Assembly (NCBI GenBank): GCA_018398765.1
Contig: JAHBMJ010004560.1
Coordinates: 13,358-28,357 of the forward strand
Length of the DNA: 15,000 bases
Source: Chromera velia
Lineage: Eukaryota > Sar > Chromeraceae
Direction: 5' to 3'
A program made the position numbers and the translations under genes. How positions within the stretch are numbered: position 1 is the stretch's first letter; every line of letters begins with the position of its first letter. This document shows, piece after piece, positions 1 to 8,416 of this stretch. The notes under the pieces were generated by a model. The model saw only the letters and a program-made list of their open reading frames with translations. It searched no databases and had not been told where the DNA came from.

Positions 1-371
1 ATCTGCAAATTAAAACAAATGAAGGGCGATATTGAGACGTCGACATATGCAGCAGTGGTACTACATGGAACTGACTATACTGACAATTGAAACTTTTGTA
101 CTAGAAAGTGACTTTTAATTTTCTATGTATCGCAAAGGGAAGGAGACGGAAAAAGTCCCTGCAGCCAGACCATTGATCTTGAGGGAAAACATGAAAGACT
201 CGAGAGCTGGCCGCTTTTAATTTAGCTTCAAACAGCATTGATAGTCTATGCAAACAGATTGTAAAAAAAAATGTATTTCTGTATTCTGAGTTTTGTTTCC
301 GTTCAGGTATCAGTTTGCAAATACAGTCTTCTCTTTAATTGCTTTTTGTTCAAAAAACTAATTGAGGCAGA
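1..371. other. intergenic stretch, no gene seen
   Basis: Mixed-composition, AT-leaning sequence with no reading frame of useful length on either strand, no tRNA or rRNA likeness and no repeat I could pair. It is read as intergenic DNA. Confidence 0.6.
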
Positions 372-508
372 AATGCAGACAGACAGGCTATAATATTTTC
401 CCTTCAGTCGGATAGATAGGAAGAGAAACATAGATAGGAAGAACAGCAGCAACACAAACAGACAAACTGAAAGAAAGACAGACAGACAGATGAACAGACA
501 GACATACT
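372..508. repeat. degenerate GACA/GATA simple-repeat tract
   Basis: Short runs of GACA (near 376-387, 476-490 and 496-504) and GATA (near 411-419 and 432-437) are interspersed with A-rich sequence. The tract is an imperfect tetranucleotide microsatellite that runs up to the ATTC array. A similar GACA run lies at 7150-7199, so this motif recurs in the local genome. Confidence 0.7.
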
Positions 509-529
509 GTATTGTCTTTTCATACCTTT

Positions 530-697
530 ATTCATTCATTCATTCATTCATTCATCCATTCATTCATTCATTCATCCATTCATCTATCCATTCATTCATT
601 CATTTATTCATCTAATGGCATTCATTCATCTATCCATCCATCCATCCATCCATCCATTCATTCATCCATTCATTCATTCATTCATTCATTCATTCAT
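530..697. repeat. ATTC/ATCC tetranucleotide microsatellite
   Basis: About 40 units of the 4-base repeat ATTC with interspersed ATCC and ATCT variants and one interruption near 613-622. One strand is open for 67 codons and reads as a Phe-Ile-His-Ser repeat, but this follows from the 4-base period (12 bases give four codons) and is not evidence of a gene. Confidence 0.95.
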
Positions 698-810
698 ATA
701 CCTTTAAGTTTTTGAAGTTCTTGTGTCCTTCCCCTTGCCTCACGGGCCTCCCCGCCCACCCCTGAAGGCCCCTCCCCTGCCACCATAGCCTCCTGGCCCG
801 CGGCTCCTGA

Positions 811-815
811 CGGCT
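811..815. repeat. target site duplication of the Ty3 element, left copy
   Basis: CGGCT directly abuts the TG end of the left LTR and is repeated exactly at 7053-7057, directly after the CA end of the right LTR. A 5-bp duplication is usual for Ty3/gypsy integrases. Confidence 0.92.
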
Positions 816-1106
816 TGTTATAGGTATTACTACAAACGAATAATAATTAAGGCTCATAAACTTAAGACAGAGAAATCTGCCAGTCTAGTCTTGGTTTGTT
901 CACTTCGTGCATTGAAGACTCATACAACAATCTGGCTATAACGTCATCAAACAACACTGCTACATGACAGCATACAGCTTTTCTAATTTTGGTGACAGCT
1001 AGGCATAGGGCGGTCCCATGACTGGGCCTTGAGGCCGGGCCGCGCGCACTACGTGCTATCCACGAAAAGTGCGTCCGCGCTGCCACTACTTCATACAAGT
1101 GCTACA
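816..1106 (-). repeat. 3' LTR of the Ty3 element (left copy)
   Basis: It starts TGTTATAGG and ends GTGCTACA on the plus strand and pairs along its whole length with 6761-7052. It lacks a 6-bp segment present in the other LTR near 6879-6884, and has 4 bp more near 846-850. Many differences from the partner are C/T or G/A, several at CpG sites. The palindrome TGACGTCA of the other LTR reads TAACGTCA here (939-946). Confidence 0.93.
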
Positions 1107-1120
1107 AATGCCCGCCCCTA
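1107..1120 (-). promoter_or_regulatory. polypurine tract of the Ty3 element
   Basis: Read on the minus strand, TAGGGGCGGGCATT lies immediately before the 3' LTR. A purine-rich run at this place is where plus-strand DNA synthesis is primed in LTR retroelements. The call rests on position and composition. Confidence 0.7.
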
Positions 1121-1646
1121 AGAGATGTGTGCCCACACACGTTCATTAATTTAAAAGTGGACACCTCTCTTTGAAGGCCATGTCAAGTCAGTCATTCACC
1201 TTATATCGATCAGTCAGTATGACTTGATCCAGGGACCTCGACAAAAAAGCGAAGAAACATGCCATTCAATCAACCGATTGATCGCAAACATATCAATGGA
1301 CACAATGTTCGATCGATTCATGTACAACAAAAGCATAATATACGAAGAAACTGGCAAGCCATGCACGCGTTTTCTTTACAGTCCGGACTTGAATGCACTT
1401 CTTTTCAATCTGCTCCGTTTTGCTCTTCTTATTTTTCTCCCCATCTCTCCATTTTCCCCTTATGGACCCACGTATGCATTGAGCACCACACGCAGAGAAT
1501 CAGACGAAGGGAAGAAAGAAAAGGGAAGAAGATCAAAGACATTCAGAGCAAAGGATGTCACACAGTATGTTGTCAAACTCTGCTCAACATACACAAAGCG
1601 CTTTTCTCTTTCTTTCCTCCTTCTGCCCCTTTTCAAACAGAGACTG
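1121..1646 (-). other. 3' untranslated region of the Ty3 element
   Basis: About 525 bases lie between the end of the chromodomain frame and the polypurine tract. An antisense frame at 1224-1760 is open for 178 codons, but it runs through the chromodomain on the opposite strand and resembles nothing I know, so I treat it as chance. No envelope-like frame is present. Confidence 0.6.
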
Positions 1647-1841
1647 TCATTTCCTTGCTTGCTTCTTTTTGAAGTCCCGGATGGCAGCTTGTGCCCTCTT
1701 AAGATTTGCTGCCAGCTCCCAAGATGCGTTTTCCTCTGTATCTCCTCTCCAGTGCACTAAGTAATAAACCTGTCGCCGTTCTGTTCTCTTGTTGATCACC
1801 TTTTCCACTTCATACTCCTTTAGAATCTCCTCAAAACCTGG
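1647..1841 (-). pseudogene. chromodomain of the Ty3 integrase
   Basis: The integrase frame continues past a TAG at 1842-1844 for about 64 codons to a TGA at 1647-1649. The segment has the chromodomain pattern: an acidic start around YEVEKVINKR, a strand with YYLVHWRG, then the tryptophan-containing ASWELAANL and a closing helix (AAIRDFKKK). In chromoviruses such domains bind methylated histone tails or other chromatin marks and steer integration. The segment is in frame with the integrase and keeps its aromatic residues, so the fold looks little damaged. Only the TAG just before it cuts it off from the integrase. The main caveat is that I judged this by pattern, without a profile search. Confidence 0.85.
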
Positions 1842-3167
1842 CTAGCGCACAGATGGTGGGCTCCGTTCTCCCTCCCTGAACTCATATCGCTTCAGGAAGG
1901 AGACGTGCAGGACTGGATGCCTTCGAATTCCTTTAGGGAAGACGAGTTCATACGCCCTAGCATACACCACTTCTCCCACTCTGCGCTCAATCTCGAACGG
2001 TCTATAAAACACGGCCGCCAACTTTCTCTTCTCCCCCCCTAGAAGTTTTTTCCCCTGGAAAAATTTCCAGTGTACAAGCACCCAATCTCCTTTCTTGAAG
2101 GTTTCCTCTCTCCTTCTTAGACTTGCAAGTCGGGCTGCTCTCTCTCTGGCTTGATTCAGTCGGTCCTTTACCTCCTGAAGGATCGCTGTCCTGTCCTTCC
2201 ATATGTGACTTGCCTGCTTCGATGCGTGATGGGGATTCAGGAGAGCCAGGAAAGTTCGAGGCTGTCTATGGCCACCCCCACAGACTACCTGATAAGGAGC
2301 ATGACCGAGCGAAGGGTGCACGCTCATTCTGTAGGCAAACTGCATCTCCTTCAGATGTTCTACTCAATCCTCCTGATAATCCGCCATAAAACACCAAAGC
2401 ATCTGCTCAATCGTTCTGTTGTCTCTCTCTGTTTAGCCATCTGTCTGTGGGTATGTAGAGGTAGAAAAGAGAAGCTTCATGTCTGTGAGGAAATGGAGTA
2501 TCTGCTAGAAAATAGAAAGAAAATGTGAGTCTCGATCAGAGATGATTAACTTCGGAAGTCCATACTCAGACACCACTTTATCATAGAACAGCTTCACTAT
2601 CTTTACTGCACCTGCTCCTTTCTTGGTGGGCAAGAACCATACGTACTTGCTGAATCAACAAACAACTGTCAGGATAGCATCCACTGTCATCCCTCTGAAG
2701 TCCATCGGAGGAAGAGCAGTGATCCAATCCATCAACAAGTCGTCAAACACATCGTCTAAAACCGGGAGAGATTGCAGAAGACCAGCAGGCTTCTGATTTG
2801 AATGCTTGCTCCGCTGATAGGAATTGCATGACCTCACTTACTTCTGAACAAAAGCCAGCATGTGTGGCCAAAAGAACCTCTCAATCAGTCGAGCGTGTAT
2901 TTTATCGACCCCCAAATGCCCACACAGTCGGCTGTCATGATGCTCACGAATCATCTTCCTCTGGAGCTCTTTTATTGGAATCGCAAGACGCTCACCCCAA
3001 TACAGAAGTCCATCCCACAAACTGAAGTATGCAAGTCGCATGCGAAGGTGTGGTACGGGAGGGCGGGAGGGTCTCGGGTCTGACAAAAAGGGCAGGAGCT
3101 CTGAAAAAAAAGAATCCTGAGCATACGCTGACCTGATCTGCGACAAAATTTCTTTATCTGGTCTCAT
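1842..3167 (-). pseudogene. integrase of the Ty3 element, stop-riddled
   Basis: One continuous frame carries the whole integrase. The N-terminal zinc-binding region contains REHHDSRLCGHLG near 2895-2935 and then SCNSYQ after 2838, where the second Cys of the usual C-x2-C is a Tyr. The catalytic core follows with MDWITALP (first Asp), IISDRDSHF (second Asp) and TERDNRTIEQ (the Glu). The C-terminal part has KKGDWVLV and a GPF/Y-like FYRPFEI, ending with HPVLHVSFLKRY. Five in-frame stops interrupt it: TAA 2838-2840, TGA 2655-2657, TAG 2505-2507, TAA 2433-2435 and TGA 2364-2366. A sixth, TAG 1842-1844, ends it. No frameshift is seen over about 1.5 kb when the chromodomain is included. The three catalytic acidic residues are still visible, but the protein cannot be made whole. 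Confidence 0.92.
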
Positions 3168-3228
3168 TTCTATTATCGTTCTGACTGCTTCTCCTTCATT
3201 TTCTTCTTGTGTCTCAGACCGGGTCGTT

Positions 3229-3731
3229 GAGAGAAAGCATCAGCCACGACATTCTTCGCACCCGGAAGATAGCGAGGTGTGATGCCAAGACCGTCGAAAA
3301 AAAGAATCCATCTCCTCAATCGGTCAAGTGCACCCACCAACACTGTTCCTGAGTTGATTGTCTTTAGGCTCTCATGGTCTGACTAAACCTTGGTGGTGTG
3401 ACTGATGTAAGGGCGAAATGCCTTCACACTATAGACCACCGCCAGAAGCTCCTTCTCTCGGATTGGGTAGTTGAGCTCAGCAGCTGTAAGCTTCCGAGAA
3501 GCAAGGGAAACGACGTGCAGTCCCGCTGCTCTCGGCTCTTCCTGCATCAAAACAACTGCCAAAGTCGTCCCAGTGGCATCTATGAACAACTCAAAGGGAT
3601 GAAGAGGATTAGGCATGTAGAGGGTAATCACGTCAGCCACCCTCTTTTTCAGCAGAACAAACGCTGTCTGCTGAGGATCCGTCCATTCAAACTGGATGTC
3701 TTTCTTCAGTAGAGTAGTGAAAGAAGACAAA
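3229..3731 (-). pseudogene. RNase H domain of the Ty3 element
   Basis: The frame opens with the connection region (SSFTTLLKKDIQFEWTDPQQ) and runs into FELFIDATGTTLAVVLMQ, the first catalytic Asp region of Ty3-type RNase H. REKELLAVVYSVKAFRPYI then holds the Glu-containing helix. A TAG at 3383-3385 stops the frame just before SDHESLKTI, the second Asp region. The same frame continues through RLRRWILFF to the terminal GAKNVVADAFSQ with the last Asp. RNase H would remove the RNA strand of the RNA-DNA hybrid made by RT. A frameshift somewhere between 3168 and 3229 separates it from the integrase frame. Confidence 0.9.
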
Positions 3732-3744
3732 ATCGCACTGTATC

Positions 3745-4900
3745 CACAATAAAGCGTCGGAACTAGTTGTAGAGCCCGAGAAATACTCTCAACTCATGTT
3801 TGTCTCAAGGCACAGGCCACTTCTGCACTTTGTCTGTTTTCTCCTTCTCCGGCCTCACTCCGTTCTGCGAGATCTTATATCCAATGTACACCGTTTGCGG
3901 CACAAAAAATTCACACTTCACAATCTTTGCAAAGTACTTGTGCTTCCTCAACTGAGAGAGAACGTCACTCCGACTTAGTGAGGTCTCTCTTGTGTTCCTT
4001 CTTGTTGCGCGAACAGACCAAAATGTCATTGATCCAAGTGAAAGCGCACCTGTCAAGCAACTGATGAAGAAGAACCTGCACTGCCCGCTGGCTTGTCAAC
4101 GGAGCATTGCATATCCTGAAGCTCATCACACGCCACTCGAAGTTTCTATACCGAGTGGTGAAGGCAGTCTTCGGAATGTCTGCCTCTCGTACTCGAATCT
4201 AATAAAAGAATTGTCGAAGGTCGAGTCGAGAAAAGATGCGCACTCCGTGAATTCGATCAAGTAGCTCCTCTGCAAAGGGCAATGCATGCTTGTCTTTGAT
4301 TGTCAGAAAGTTCAGGGCTCTGTAGTCAAATTGAATGCATATTCATAAAGTCCTGTCTCTCTTGGCAACAAAAAAAGCAGGAGTAGCATACGAAGAAACG
4401 GAAGGTCGAATGAATCCTTTCTTGAGACAGTCATCCAGCCATCTCCTCATTGCATCCAACTCTCTATAACTCAGACAATAGGTTGGGCGGGGCCCGGCGG
4501 GTGCAGCATGCCCCGGCTTAAGATTTATTATGAATTCAACGGACCTTTTGGGAAGCAGCTCCAGGATTTCATTCGGGAAGACATCCCTGAATTGCAAAAG
4601 TACCCGCCTTGCTGCAGGGTGTAGAGATGAAACCTTCATCACCTTCTCATACGCCCTGTAGTTGTTCTCTTCAGCTATGGTCTGAGAATTCATACCCTCT
4701 GGAACTGACTCGACAGGGGCCTGAAGAAAAGCTTCATTCGGGTCCCTCCATGCCATAAAGAGGGAGTGATGATTTTTAAACGCCCTTCCAATCAAAACGC
4801 TCTTCCAACTCATCAAAATCTGTCTCCTATTGCTCCTCACGGAAAAGACACTGCTCTTCAGAGAAAACACTCGGATCGGAGGGAAGGAGACGAGGCGCAA
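3745..4900 (-). pseudogene. reverse transcriptase of the Ty3 element, inactivated
   Basis: The RT begins around the conserved block with RRWLDDCLKKGFIRPS and SYATPAFFVAKRD (4343-4500). It is stopped by TGA 4343-4345 and continues in the same frame through [17 protein letters not shown] (motif A, Asp kept), a TAG at 4199-4201, and the motif-B region around RICNAPLTSQRA. The active-site box reads FTWINDILV near 4014-4040, so the first Asp of the usual Tyr-x-Asp-Asp is Asn and the Tyr is Trp. A frameshift near 3980 shifts the thumb part (LRKHKYFAKIVKCEFFVP) to another frame, which carries TGA 3805-3807 and TAG 3763-3765. A second shift lies near 3725-3745. A frame at about 4880-5090 carries the linker from the protease, one frame away from both neighbours. 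The enzyme is dead. Confidence 0.92.
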
Positions 4901-5056
4901 GCCTGAAGATGTGCACTATGGCACCTCCTTGAATTGCTTGCTCAGCTCCTCTAGCAGAAATGGGAAGAGGCACGAACCCACCATATGGATCTTCCCCCCA
5001 GTCCTCTAAAGTATAAGCAACTAAACTCTGTGGAGGAAAGTCACACTTTTCTTTTT

Positions 5057-5509
5057 CTAGTCGATCTGAGGGTTGTGGGCCTCCAACCACTTCATACCAG
5101 GGAAGATGTCGTATTCATTGTCAAGCTCAGCGAGGGTGAACTTCATCTTCTCCTCGTAACCCTGAATGCTCAGCTTGAGTGGAGCTATGCACTCTGTCAC
5201 CTGATAGAACGCTTCCTTTCCATCCACTTTCACTGCCCTTTTACACCCTCTCAGATGCTTCAGGGGCCTAACCGGGAAGCGCCGGGTGTGGCAGAAGTCT
5301 AAAGAGATGAAGAGTTCATGTGCCCCGCTGTCCAATAAAACTCTCACCAACGTCCCCTCCAAGATCTCCTGAAACCGTATCATTCTCGGCCAAGGCGCCT
5401 GAATTTCATTAACAGCCCTCACAGTAGTGACTGCATAGGGCGCATCAAGATCCTCTCCTTCAACCACCTGCAGTGAGAGATGATTCGGGGGAAAGGGCAT
5501 ATTATACAC
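5057..5509 (-). pseudogene. aspartic protease (retropepsin) of the Ty3 element
   Basis: The frame of 150 codons has the catalytic LVRVLLDSGAHELFIS, with the Asp-Ser-Gly-Ala active-site loop. About 80 residues later it has YDIFPGMKWLEAHNPQID, the typical end of Ty3 proteases (the Gly-x-x-Trp-Leu block before the final strand). This enzyme would cut the Gag-Pol polyprotein. The frame ends at a stop at 5057-5059, and the following linker appears one frame off, so the join to RT is broken. The domain itself has no internal stop. It starts at a non-conserved position, and the upstream join to gag is also frame-shifted. Confidence 0.88.
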
Positions 5510-5534
5510 AGGAGCATTCTCATAGCTGCCGTCA

Positions 5535-6732
5535 TTAGGGTAAATGAAGGAAGCACACTGTCTGCCTCCTGAGCCCTCCTCTGCCTCCTAATGGTGGAGT
5601 AGAACAAGAACCCTGTGACTGCATCTGCAGTCGACCACCATCTGTACAACCCTGTAGCCACCACATCATACCCTGATTCCCCCCAAATCCCTGCTGCTGA
5701 CCTGTGTATGGGTATGCTCCTTGCATAGGTGAGCTCTGTGATGGACCCCAATTGGCCGAGAACGACTCACGGGGAGGGAATGAACCAGGAGAGCCCCTCC
5801 TCCCTCTGTTTACAGGATTCCTAAAACAGTGGTCGGCTCTGTGTCCAGTCTTCTTGCAAACAAAACATCTCTTTTCATCTAAAAGACGCCTCTTCTCTAC
5901 TAGAGAGATGTTGTATAAACGACAGACATCGGTTATCTCAATATCTGCTCCGTTCTTTTCACCCTTGCCTTTCTCTTTGTGTGGGTTGGGGTGGGACTCT
6001 CCTTTATGAATCACTCCATCTTCTTCCATTCCTTCAGCCAGACAGGCGGCTTCTATCACTTTTTACAGCGTCTTTGGCTTCGCTTTATTGACCTCCTAGC
6101 AAAGACTTCTTGTAGTGAAACAACAACTCCGCAGTCGTCGTCTCCGTCAGCTATGCCACAGCGTACAGGAAATCATTGGAGTAAGTCTCAATGCCTTTCG
6201 AAGGAGAAAACTTCACTACATACAGTTCCTTCCTTAAAATTTCCTGCTCCTTCGTGTTGATAAACCTCTTCCTCAGCGCCACAAACAAATCGTTGAGCGT
6301 GTTGACGACAATCCCCTGCTTCTCTTCCAAATCCTCAATGTAGTTCTGCTCGACGTCGTTGAGACAGTTGATCACCAGATCCAAGTGCCTCTCAACAGGT
6401 ATTCCAGTCAACCTGAAGTACCTCTTCACCTTGCGAATCCATGAGGTGAGGTGCTTGCGTTTATTATCGAAGACGTTGGGCTTGTTCATAGTGACGGCTC
6501 GAGGAAGAGGAACTCCAACTTCACCATCTAGCACAAGGTCCTCCAAAGGATGAGGGCAATTCTCTATTGGACCATCCTATGGTGTAGAGGAAGGGGCACT
6601 CTTCTGCTTCACAAACGCTGACAAGCTGTGTACTTCTTGCTCAAGTATGTCCAACCTTTGGAGTGGGTCAAACACGACTCTTGTTCCGACTGAACAACAC
6701 GTTAATTTTGATAGAAACTCTGTACGTGGCCA
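5535..6732 (-). pseudogene. gag (capsid and nucleocapsid) of the Ty3 element
   Basis: The frame is open from 6732 and, after a TAG at 6577-6579, continues to 6151. The first part has a heptad-like stretch (LQRLDILEQEVHSLSAFV) as in the N-terminal coiled coil of many Gag proteins. The middle has the capsid-like block with SWIRKVKRYFRL and DLFVALRKRFINTKE. A stop at 6151-6153 and a frameshift before about 6060 lead to a second frame (6059-5535). That frame holds the nucleocapsid zinc knuckle CFVCKKTGHRADHC (C-x2-C-x4-H-x4-C) near 5822-5865, followed by a Gly/Gln-rich tail. Gag would form the particle and bind the RNA. No clear ATG start is left. The identification rests mainly on the knuckle and position. 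Confidence 0.85.
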
Positions 6733-6740
6733 TTAGTCTC

Positions 6741-6758
6741 AACCACGCTTCTGCTACC
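6741..6758 (-). promoter_or_regulatory. primer binding site, initiator-Met tRNA type
   Basis: The plus strand AACCACGCTTCTGCTACC resembles the 3' end of eukaryotic initiator-Met tRNA (ending CTGCTACC before the final A). It sits two bases inside the 5' LTR. A tRNA 3' end pairing here primes minus-strand synthesis. About 10 of the terminal bases agree, with decay further in. Confidence 0.75.
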
Positions 6759-6760
6759 TT

Positions 6761-7052
6761 TGGTATAGGTATTACTACAAACGGATAATAAGGCTCATAA
6801 ACTTAAGATAAAGAAATCTGCCAGTCTAGTCTTGGTTTGTTCACTTTGTGCACTGAAGACTCACATAACAATCTAGCTCTCATTATGACGTCATCAAACA
6901 ACACTGCTACATGACAGCATGCAGCCTTTCAAATTTAGTAGCAGCTAGGCATAGGGCAGTCCCGTGACTGGGCCTTGAGGCCGAGCCGCGCACACTATGT
7001 GCTATCCACAAAAAGTGCGTCCGCGCCGCCACTACTTCATACAAGTGCTACA
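6761..7052 (-). repeat. 5' LTR of the Ty3 element (right copy)
   Basis: It starts TGGTATAGG and ends GTGCTACA on the plus strand, 292 bp, and aligns over its whole length with 816-1106. Being upstream of gag on the minus strand, it is the LTR that would hold the promoter. It contains a perfect TGACGTCA palindrome at 6886-6893. Confidence 0.93.
6886..6893. promoter_or_regulatory. TGACGTCA palindrome (CRE-like) in the 5' LTR
   Basis: An exact copy of the 8-bp site bound by CREB/ATF-type bZIP factors in many eukaryotes. The 3' LTR copy has one base changed (939-946). Function as an LTR enhancer is an inference; an 8-mer can occur by chance. Confidence 0.35.
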
Positions 7053-7057
7053 CGGCT
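7053..7057. repeat. target site duplication of the Ty3 element, right copy
   Basis: CGGCT, identical to 811-815, directly after the CA end of the right LTR. Confidence 0.92.
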
Positions 7058-7360
7058 CCTCTTTCGTCTGCAAAGCCAGTTGAAAGCCTCCTTGTCTGTC
7101 GTTCTCACGGTCAGGGAGACTTGCAAGAAGAAAACTCATATGGTTGCATGGAGAGAGAGAGAGACAAAGAGACAGACAGACAGACAGAGGGATAGAGGAA
7201 AAGACGCACTTGTCACAGCCACGGGGGAGGAATGAGATTACACATTGCAGCACTTTGGTTTAAGAGGTGGGGTTGCACTTGCGTGTATCATGAATCTATG
7301 AAGGAAACAAAAATAACAGGAGGGCAAACATGTAGGAGAAAAAAGATCACACAGTAGTAT
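7058..7360. other. spacer between the two retroelements
   Basis: About 300 bases of host sequence with a GA/GACA simple repeat in the middle (7150-7199). No gene is supported; an 86-codon frame here is mostly the repeat read through. The right end becomes AT-rich just before the Penelope-like insertion. Confidence 0.6.
7150..7199. repeat. GA/GACA microsatellite
   Basis: A GA run followed by several GACA units, ending in GATA-like sequence, similar to the tract at 372-508. Confidence 0.85.
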
Positions 7361-7368
7361 ATATTAAT
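7361..7368. repeat. target site duplication of the Penelope-like element, left copy
   Basis: ATATTAAT lies one base before the start of the left pseudo-LTR and recurs at 13440-13447, directly after the right one. It is AT-rich and short, but its exact place at both ends makes it convincing. Confidence 0.75.
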
Positions 7369-7369
7369 G

Positions 7370-7680
7370 ATGATAAGAACCTAGAGATGTATGTGCTCTT
7401 CAGACAGCTGAGCGCTTTAAGTTCTCCTACAGTGCACCGTTTGTTGAGAGAGGACACGGTCTCCATCGGGTTAATCAATCATACCTTCCTCCATGGATCG
7501 ATCAAAGTGATACATGCAAGCGCGAAAAAGACAAGATGCACGCAAAAAAAAAAAATCCAAAGAGCAAAAAAAGATAAATGCATGCATCTCGCTCACACCG
7601 CGCGTACAATATATTCGTCCGGTACAGCATATCATCACAGTGCCGTATAGTCACTCGATCCCAGGATCAATAAACCGCCC
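7370..7680 (-). repeat. pseudo-LTR, 3' copy
   Basis: About 311 bp in direct orientation with 13128-13439, differing by about 9 substitutions (8 transitions) and 1 indel. It starts ATGATAAG and ends AAACCGCCC on the plus strand and lacks the TG...CA ends of true LTRs. Penelope-like elements gain such repeats from tandem insertion of a partial and a full copy. It contains a poly-A run (12 bases near 7544-7555) and the short inverted repeat GATCC-CA-GGATC at 7657-7668, also kept in the other copy. Confidence 0.92.
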
Positions 7681-7843
7681 GCGCTAAAGAACGCGCGCCT
7701 CCCCCCCCGTTCTGCCACTGTTTTTTCTCTCTCGCTGTAGGCTTTGTGTGCAAAGAAAAGCCGCAGGTGATGCAGGGCATCTAGAACAAGTCAGTCGAAG
7801 AGTTCAGAAGTTATGCCTACACGTTGGAATACCATGCATTCAA

Positions 7844-8416
7844 TTAAGTCAGAAGAACACAGAGTCTACGTAACAACCCTTGCACACGCATCCATTCATG
7901 AATTAGGAGAGGAGAAGCAGTGCATACCACTCCACGTAAAAACGATCTATGCAAGAAAGAAAAAGACCATTGACACACTAGCAGCTTAGCAAACAAACAC
8001 ATCAGCGAATGCACCACAACCGACGCAGGGGCATTCGTCGAGAGTAACGTACGAGTAACATGCCCTGAAATTAAACCGCAACGCCCACCCCTACTTGTGA
8101 TGCAAGAGGAACCGTGAGCAAACCTACTCCTCTCAAGGGACAAGGATGACTTGCAAGAAATCGTGCCATCCCTTATACCTGAAAGACATTGAGCCATCGG
8201 CCCACGATTTGGGTTAGCAGACTCAAAAAGTACGATCTCAGGTGCACCTGGCAGGCAGAACAATGACAAACCGAGCACTATGCACCCTTTTTGTCTCTCC
8301 AGCACACAGCTGGAATGATAGAAGTCCTGTCTCTGTAAGGATGCCATGAAGGGGTCATCATTCAAGAAAGAAGAGGACCAAGACCGGGCCAAAACCGACC
8401 AGGGGTGACCGTCACC
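7844..8416 (-). pseudogene. C-terminal (thumb) part of the Penelope-like RT, frame-shifted
   Basis: The main RT frame ends with TGA right after YMDDR. One base off, another frame is open from beyond 8416 down to the stop at 7844, about 191 codons. Its last third reads like a Penelope-type thumb: GLISGHVTRTLLSTNAPASV, then LFAKLLVCQW and FLHRSFLR, a pattern of Arg-containing helix and repeated Leu before an aromatic turn. This is why I see it as the continuation of the RT rather than a separate protein. The shift is most simply one extra base near 8415-8417. Programmed frameshifting or an assembly error are alternatives. The region between the active site and the thumb is less recognisable. 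Confidence 0.7.

Larger units (their letters stand above)
816..7052 (-). mobile_element. Ty3/gypsy chromovirus-type LTR retrotransposon, degraded
   Basis: A complete LTR retrotransposon of about 6.2 kb. It has paired LTRs with TG...CA ends, a 5-bp target duplication, an initiator-Met-like primer site next to the 5' LTR and a polypurine tract next to the 3' LTR. Reading on the minus strand, the order is gag with a CCHC knuckle, aspartic protease, reverse transcriptase, RNase H, integrase with a GPF/Y-like module, and a C-terminal chromodomain. Integrase after RNase H makes it Ty3-type rather than copia-type, and the chromodomain makes it a chromovirus. No ORF is intact: gag, the protease-RT linker, RT, and the RNase H-integrase junction carry frameshifts, and stops are spread over the whole coding region. 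The copy cannot move on its own. The LTRs differ by about 23 substitutions and 3 indels by hand alignment, mostly transitions, so the insertion is old. Confidence 0.95.

Noticed and set aside
512-715. 67-codon frame of Phe-Ile-His-Ser repeats
   Set aside because: Direct product of a 4-base microsatellite; no gene context.
862-1098. 78-codon minus-strand frame inside the LTR
   Set aside because: The frame lies wholly inside the LTR; the other LTR copy has indels that break it, so it is not conserved.
1224-1760. 178-codon plus-strand frame
   Set aside because: It is antisense to the chromodomain and 3' UTR of the Ty3 element and shows no known domain.
7370-7680. Hammerhead ribozyme in the pseudo-LTR (TGATGATATGC...GGACGAAT on the minus strand)
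   Set aside because: The CTGATGA box has G for its first C, the GAAA box is missing, and the bases between do not form stem II.
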